This document shows positions 4,187 to 5,999 of a stretch of DNA of 5,999 bases, in pieces. Source of the stretch: Defluviitaleaceae bacterium (GTDB lineage Bacteria; Bacillota; Clostridia; Lachnospirales; WQUN01). How positions within the stretch are numbered: the first letter of the stretch is position 1; each line of letters begins with the position of its first letter. Where the stretch lies: positions 1 through 5,999 of the forward strand of contig WRKK01000193.1 in NCBI GenBank assembly GCA_009782245.1, written 5' to 3'. Below the pieces are notes generated by a model. That model ran no database searches and was not told the DNA's origin. It was given only the letters and a program-made list of their open reading frames with translations. The position numbers were made by a program, and so were the translations under genes.

Positions 4187-4744
4187 ATGAAAATGGAGAA
4201 CGAGTATTTCAAAAGCGAACGTTTATTGTATAGACCATATATGCTTGACGATTTGGAAACGGTATATAGGTTTTTTAATGAGCCGGCAAGACGTAAATGG
4301 TTTTATTTTCAAGAACCTGATTGCTTAACAAGAGAATTTGCGCTTAATCAAATTAAAGAAAACATGGAGAATTGGAATAAAAGGGTTAGTGTGTTAAATG
4401 GCGGCGGGTTAGCAATGGTATTAAAGGAAACAGGAGAATTAATAGGAAGTGTAAGCGTTGGTAGAAGCACCAGACCTGATGTTCATTTAGATGGTTTAGA
4501 AATGGGTTATTTCGTAACCGAGGCGCATCAGGGAAAAGGATATGCCACAGAAGGCGCAAAGGCTGCACTTGAGTGGGTAATAAACCGTTGCCGTGAAATT
4601 GATAGTTATCCCATTATTGAATGTCATGTGGAACACGAGCATTTGGCTTCTCGTAAAGTAGCCGAAAAAGTAGGGTTTGTTTTTAACCGTTCATATAAAT
4701 ATCTTACCGTATATATATTTGAAACGAGTAAATATAAAACATGA
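4187..4744 (+). CDS. GNAT acetyltransferase, RimJ/RimL-like
   Basis: A 185-residue GNAT of the RimJ/RimL (Acetyltransf_3) type, cytoplasmic, normal length. It begins with the typical SERLLYRPYMLDDLE (10-24), has GELIGSVSVG (83-92), the acetyl-CoA motif EMGYFVTEAHQGKGYATEG (105-123, pyrophosphate loop Q115-G-K-G-Y-A) and the C-terminal ASRKVAEKVGF (154-164). Family members acetylate N-terminal amines of ribosomal proteins or small amines; the substrate cannot be told here. It is not closely similar to the GNAT at 3594, so the two are not a recent tandem duplication. The ATG at 4187 is 4 nt after AGGGAG (4177-4182); the ATG at 4193 is an alternative with more usual spacing. It is the only gene of cassette 3. 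Confidence 0.9.
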   Translation: MKMENEYFKSERLLYRPYMLDDLETVYRFFNEPARRKWFYFQEPDCLTREFALNQIKENMENWNKRVSVLNGGGLAMVLKETGELIGSVSVGRSTRPDVHLDGLEMGYFVTEAHQGKGYATEGAKAALEWVINRCREIDSYPIIECHVEHEHLASRKVAEKVGFVFNRSYKYLTVYIFETSKYKT

Positions 4745-4745
4745 A

Positions 4746-4794
4746 CAGTATAAGCATTAACTTGTCTGTTCAAGAAATTAAATAAGCAACACTA
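4746..4794 (+). repeat. Cassette 3' module, copy D (right end of array)
   Basis: CAGTATAAGCATTA and AAATTAAATAAGCAACACTA are shared with copy C, but the centre differs (ACTTGTCTGTTCAAG in place of the CTTTTCCGTCCGC block). No 5' module follows, so homology stops at 4794. The replaced centre still makes a small stem, CTTG with CAAG around TCTGTT. Confidence 0.85.
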
Positions 4795-4866
4795 GATTTT
4801 GCACATCACAATAAATCGAGCAATAAGCCCTCGTTCCTCTTTTTCAAAGCTGGAAGATATACGAAC

Positions 4867-4902
4867 AAAAAGACGATTACCTGTTGCACCTATCGTCTTT
4901 TT
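4867..4902 (+). terminator. Intrinsic terminator at the end of the array
   Basis: AAAAAGACGAT (4867-4877) pairs perfectly with ATCGTCTTTTT (4892-4902) over 11 bp, with a 14-nt loop and a U run as the last bases. It would stop transcripts coming from the cassettes and can act in both directions. The segment 4795-4866 before it shows no supported gene. Confidence 0.7.
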
Positions 4903-4912
4903 CTGCTAAAAT
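4884..4912 (+). promoter_or_regulatory. Possible promoter of the Rpn-family gene
   Basis: TTGCAC (4884-4889), a 17-bp spacer and TAAAAT (4907-4912) give a leader of about 22 nt before the ATG at 4941. The -35 box matches only three positions and lies inside the terminator loop. Confidence 0.35.
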
Positions 4913-4940
4913 TAACTTGATCAGATTTGTAGGGGGCATT

Positions 4941-5819
4941 ATGGATAAAGACATTCCGCACGACAACAGCAAGCAAAATAAAATCTATTGGCACGATGCT
5001 TTTTATGCCGCCCTACAATTAGAACTGCACGATTATGAAGATGTTCTAACATTCGAAGACGAACACCAACTAAGCAAAGAAGCTCTAATAATGGACGTTC
5101 TAATAATCAAAAAGGTGGCAGATGTCAAAATAGACAAAAACATAGGACGAATATTCAGAAATTACAACATTTTTGAGTACAAATCCGAAACAGACAATCT
5201 CTCTATTTGGGATTACAACAAGGTAGTAGGCTATGCGATGATATACTCCGCTTTCAGGGAAATCCCCACAGAGGACATAACAATCAGCTTTATAGTTACG
5301 CCAAAACCCATGAAATTATTCGACCATCTTGTTAATAACAGAGGATTTGAGGTTGAAGAAGTGAGCAGCGGCATATATTACGTTAAAGGCGATACTTTTA
5401 ATGCACAAATAATCGAAAGCAAAAAATTGACCGCCGCCGAAAATGTCTTTTTGAAAAATTTGCGGAGCAGCCTAACAAAAACGGATATGCAAGAAGTGTT
5501 TGAGGCTTACAGGAAATACGGAGTGTTGGAAAAAGTGAATATTTATCTTAATAGAGTGTTGGGTGCAAACCAACCAATTTTGGAGGAGGTTTTAGCAATG
5601 CTTGATACCGCTGTGAGGGAAATTATTTTTGAGCATTTCGAGAAAGACGGTACGTTTGATAGGCTTAGAAACAAGGAACGAGAACAAGGGCTAGAACAAG
5701 GGCTAGAAAAGAAAGCTCGAGAAACCGCCCTTGAAATGTTAGGCGATGGCTTTACTCACGATAAAGTCGCACATTACGTAAAAATGCCCCTTGAATGGGT
5801 GCAAAACCTAACAAAATAA
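4941..5819 (+). CDS. Rpn-family PD-(D/E)XK nuclease / putative transposase
   Basis: A 292-residue protein from the ATG at 4941, which follows AGGGGG at 5-nt spacing. The frame stays open upstream to a TTG at 4884, but that start lies in a terminator loop and is rejected. Near the N terminus are YWHDAFYAALQLELHDY, then LSKEALIMDVLIIKK with a likely metal-binding Asp, and about 27 residues later EYK of the D-(E)xK site (Asp 52; Glu 79 and Lys 81 from this start). This is the order seen in Rpn recombination-promoting nucleases and the putative transposases of gut clostridia. RpnA of E. coli is a DNA endonuclease that raises RecA-independent recombination; the same role here is inferred. The C terminus carries EQGLEQGLEKK repeats and a short helical end (FTHDKVAHYVKMPLEWV) typical of the family. 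It sits directly after the cassette array, with its stop codon in the terminator stem. Confidence 0.85.
   Translation: MDKDIPHDNSKQNKIYWHDAFYAALQLELHDYEDVLTFEDEHQLSKEALIMDVLIIKKVADVKIDKNIGRIFRNYNIFEYKSETDNLSIWDYNKVVGYAMIYSAFREIPTEDITISFIVTPKPMKLFDHLVNNRGFEVEEVSSGIYYVKGDTFNAQIIESKKLTAAENVFLKNLRSSLTKTDMQEVFEAYRKYGVLEKVNIYLNRVLGANQPILEEVLAMLDTAVREIIFEHFEKDGTFDRLRNKEREQGLEQGLEKKARETALEMLGDGFTHDKVAHYVKMPLEWVQNLTK
5681..5704 (+). repeat. 12-bp tandem repeat inside the Rpn gene
   Basis: AGAACAAGGGCT is repeated exactly (5681-5692 and 5693-5704), followed by a degenerate third unit. It is in frame and encodes EQGL twice. Such EQG/EKG repeats near the C terminus vary in number among Rpn-type proteins. 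Confidence 0.8.
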
Positions 5820-5873
5820 AACAAAACCGCTCTAAATGGCTGAAACTAAACCATTGAGAGCGGTTTTGTTTTA
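5817..5873. terminator. Strong bidirectional terminator of the Rpn gene
   Basis: 5817-5839 pairs with 5851-5873 over 23 bp with a single A/G mismatch (5834 with 5856) and an 11-nt loop. The GC core is CCGCTCT/AGAGCGG, flanked by A runs on the left and TTTTGTTTT on the right. The TAA stop codon of the Rpn gene forms the base of the stem, so the end of translation and the terminator overlap. Confidence 0.9.
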
Positions 5874-5975
5874 CAATTTTTTTTCATGCCCTTTTCTGCA
5901 ACGTATAATTTTCGCAAAACAACAAACGAAAGTTGCACAAATTTTTCCAACAAAAAAATATTTTTATAGCAATTT

Positions 5976-5994
5976 TTTGTAACTATTTCACAAA
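5976..5994. repeat. 19-bp motif with inverted ends, copy 2
   Basis: An exact copy of 1926-1944 in the same orientation, again in AT-rich DNA without genes (5874-5999). On the minus strand a TATAAA box (5963-5968) lies 19 bp beyond its TTGTGA, so it could be part of a promoter; no minus-strand gene follows in the window. Confidence 0.5.
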
Positions 5995-5999
5995 TTTTA

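Noticed and set aside
4792..4890. Minus-strand relic of a serine recombinase
   Set aside because: The minus-strand frame from 4890 down to the TAG at 4792-4794 gives NRLFVRISSSFEKEERGLI, which loosely recalls the G-x-F...E-x-E-R-x-L-I helix of resolvases. The spacing of the conserved residues is not exact, the open frame is under 40 codons and overlaps a terminator, so I do not annotate it.
4884..4940. Longer start (TTG at 4884) for the Rpn-family gene
   Set aside because: The TTG lies in the loop of the terminator hairpin and has no ribosome site, and the extra 19 residues look unlike the family. The ATG at 4941 has AGGGGG at proper spacing.

Overview
The window looks like low-GC Firmicutes DNA, most probably a gut-type clostridium. 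The signs are strong AGGAGG-type ribosome sites, sigma-A promoters with 17-18 bp spacers, very A/T-tract-rich intergenic DNA, tRNA genes without an encoded CCA end, and an Rpn-family PD-(D/E)XK protein of a kind common in that class. The species cannot be named from the sequence.

Layout. Positions 1-330 hold no gene but an unusually GC-rich set of palindromes and inverted repeats, typical of a dispersed intergenic repeat. A long-loop terminator (359-425) follows, then on the minus strand a divergent adenylate-kinase-family gene (452-1189) with its own promoter (1265-1293). Diverging from it, two sigma-A promoters (1317-1345 and 1449-1477) lead into a three-gene tRNA operon: Pro(GGG), Val(UAC), Met(CAU). 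Next comes a two-gene unit of unrecognised small proteins (2111-2344 and 2341-2661) that overlap at ATGA and are probably translationally coupled.

Positions 2722-4794 are the most interesting part. Three unrelated genes in the same direction (a four-helix membrane protein, a BltD-like GNAT acetyltransferase and a RimJ/RimL-like GNAT acetyltransferase) each sit between the same two non-coding modules: a 5' module with an extended -10 promoter and leader, and a 3' module of about 45-50 bp. The junctions between genes are almost identical (about 91 bp with two substitutions and one 4-nt indel). The array begins with a divergent 5' module and ends with a lone 3' module, so the repeating unit is promoter-gene-3' module. 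This is a cassette-like arrangement, but it lacks recognisable integron attC core sites and no integrase is in the window.

Right after the last 3' module come a terminator (4867-4902) and a recombination-promoting-nuclease (Rpn)-family gene (4941-5819), which ends inside a strong bidirectional terminator (5817-5873). A 19-bp motif with inverted ends occurs in the same orientation at 1926-1944 and 5976-5994, in the two AT-rich gaps.

The tRNA operon and kinase look like housekeeping or core genes. The DNA from about 2110 to 5820 looks like accessory DNA in which small genes, each with its own promoter, have been collected.
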